From assembly GCA_049680185.1 (NCBI GenBank), contig JBAUHI010000095.1, positions 1 to 19,082 of the forward strand: a stretch of 19,082 nt of DNA, read 5' to 3'. The DNA comes from CAMLHU01 sp049680185. Lineage in GTDB: Bacteria > Gemmatimonadota > Gemmatimonadetes > Gemmatimonadales > GWC2-71-9. Shown here piece after piece: positions 18,913 through 19,082 of the stretch. The notes beneath the pieces were generated by a model. The model was given only the letters and a program-made list of their open reading frames with translations, made no database searches and had not been told where the DNA came from. Position 1 is the stretch's first letter; each line of letters opens with the position of its first letter. Both the position numbers and the translations under genes were made by a program.

Positions 18913-19082
18913 CGCCCGTGCAACCCCCCCTCTCCATCCCACCTCACCCCCTAACCCCCTCTCCCGTAAGGGAAAGGGGGTTAGGGGGTGAGGTGGTATG
19001 GAGAGCGGGGGCTGCACGGGCGTCAGGGCGTGAGACGACACTCCCCCGAGTCCGCCACTTCTCGCTGTAGCACGATCCGCTG
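18853..19082. repeat. 230-base palindrome at the window end
   Basis: Bases 18853-18922 are the exact reverse complement of 19013-19082 (70 of 70). The inner arms continue with three mismatches to the C-rich repeat at 18940-18995, whose centre (about 18967/18968) is also the centre of the whole palindrome. The right arm is thus an antisense copy of the last coding bases of the preceding gene and ends exactly at the last base of the window. Confidence 0.95.
18940..18995. repeat. C-rich palindromic repeat, second copy
   Basis: A nearly perfect hairpin. The left arm CACCTCACCCCCTAACCCCC pairs with the right arm ending in GGGGGTTAGGGGGTGAGGTG, around a short CTCCCGTAAGGGAAA centre with minor mismatches. 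It is the same family as 14794-14878 and, like that copy, follows a gene end (28 bases past the TGA at 18910-18912). Confidence 0.9.

Overview
The window looks like chromosomal DNA from a high-GC, aerobic, Gram-negative-type bacterium, most likely a member of the Gemmatimonadota. This rests on a TPR/GWxTD-like exported protein, several secreted proteins whose signal peptides end in Ala-Gln, two small lipoproteins, a plant-type soluble acyl-ACP desaturase and a generally Gemmatimonadota-like gene style. It is an impression from family content, not a phylogenetic result. The odd length, a gene open at the left edge and an inverted repeat ending exactly on the last base suggest a complete draft or metagenomic contig.

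Layout. Positions 1-2340 (+) hold the 3' part of a large exported TPR/GWxTD-like protein. Its stop overlaps that of a convergent minus-strand methionine operon (7960 down to 2337): cobalamin-dependent methionine synthase metH, then a fused homocysteine S-methyltransferase/methylenetetrahydrofolate reductase. The second enzyme makes the 5-methyl-THF that MetH consumes, and the two genes are coupled by a GTGA overlap. Positions 8133-12447 are a minus-strand run of mostly envelope-related genes: a small lipoprotein, a YIP1-family membrane protein, a one-TM six-cysteine small protein, a GNAT acetyltransferase, a soluble acyl-ACP desaturase, another lipoprotein and a YggT-family membrane protein. 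Positions 12557-14793 (+) are a tight three-gene unit: PAP2 phosphatase, single-domain response regulator, and a WtpA/ModA-like oxyanion-binding protein with no transporter partners in view. Then come 1-pyrroline-5-carboxylate dehydrogenase (pruA, +), a convergent secreted amidohydrolase (-), and a divergent secreted protein of unknown function (+).

The ordinary genes are well explained. The unusual part is between them. Nearly every spacer, and several gene ends, carry short-period tandem arrays (7-mers at 4190, 8074, 11964 and 16578/16756; 8-mers at 13743, 13905 and 14901) or C-rich palindromes (14794, 18940). Two heptamer arrays about 3.9 kb apart have the same ordered series of heptamer variants in opposite orientation, so they look like copies of one composite element. 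Arrays supply stop codons (YggT, pruA, amidohydrolase), a C-terminal tail (MetH) and part of a signal peptide (WtpA-like protein). The right edge is a 230-bp palindrome whose outer 70 bp are perfect and include coding sequence; this is either a real inverted duplication or an assembly fold-back. No tRNA, rRNA, CRISPR array, insertion-sequence transposase or phage gene was recognised. No stretch above 300 bases lacks a gene.
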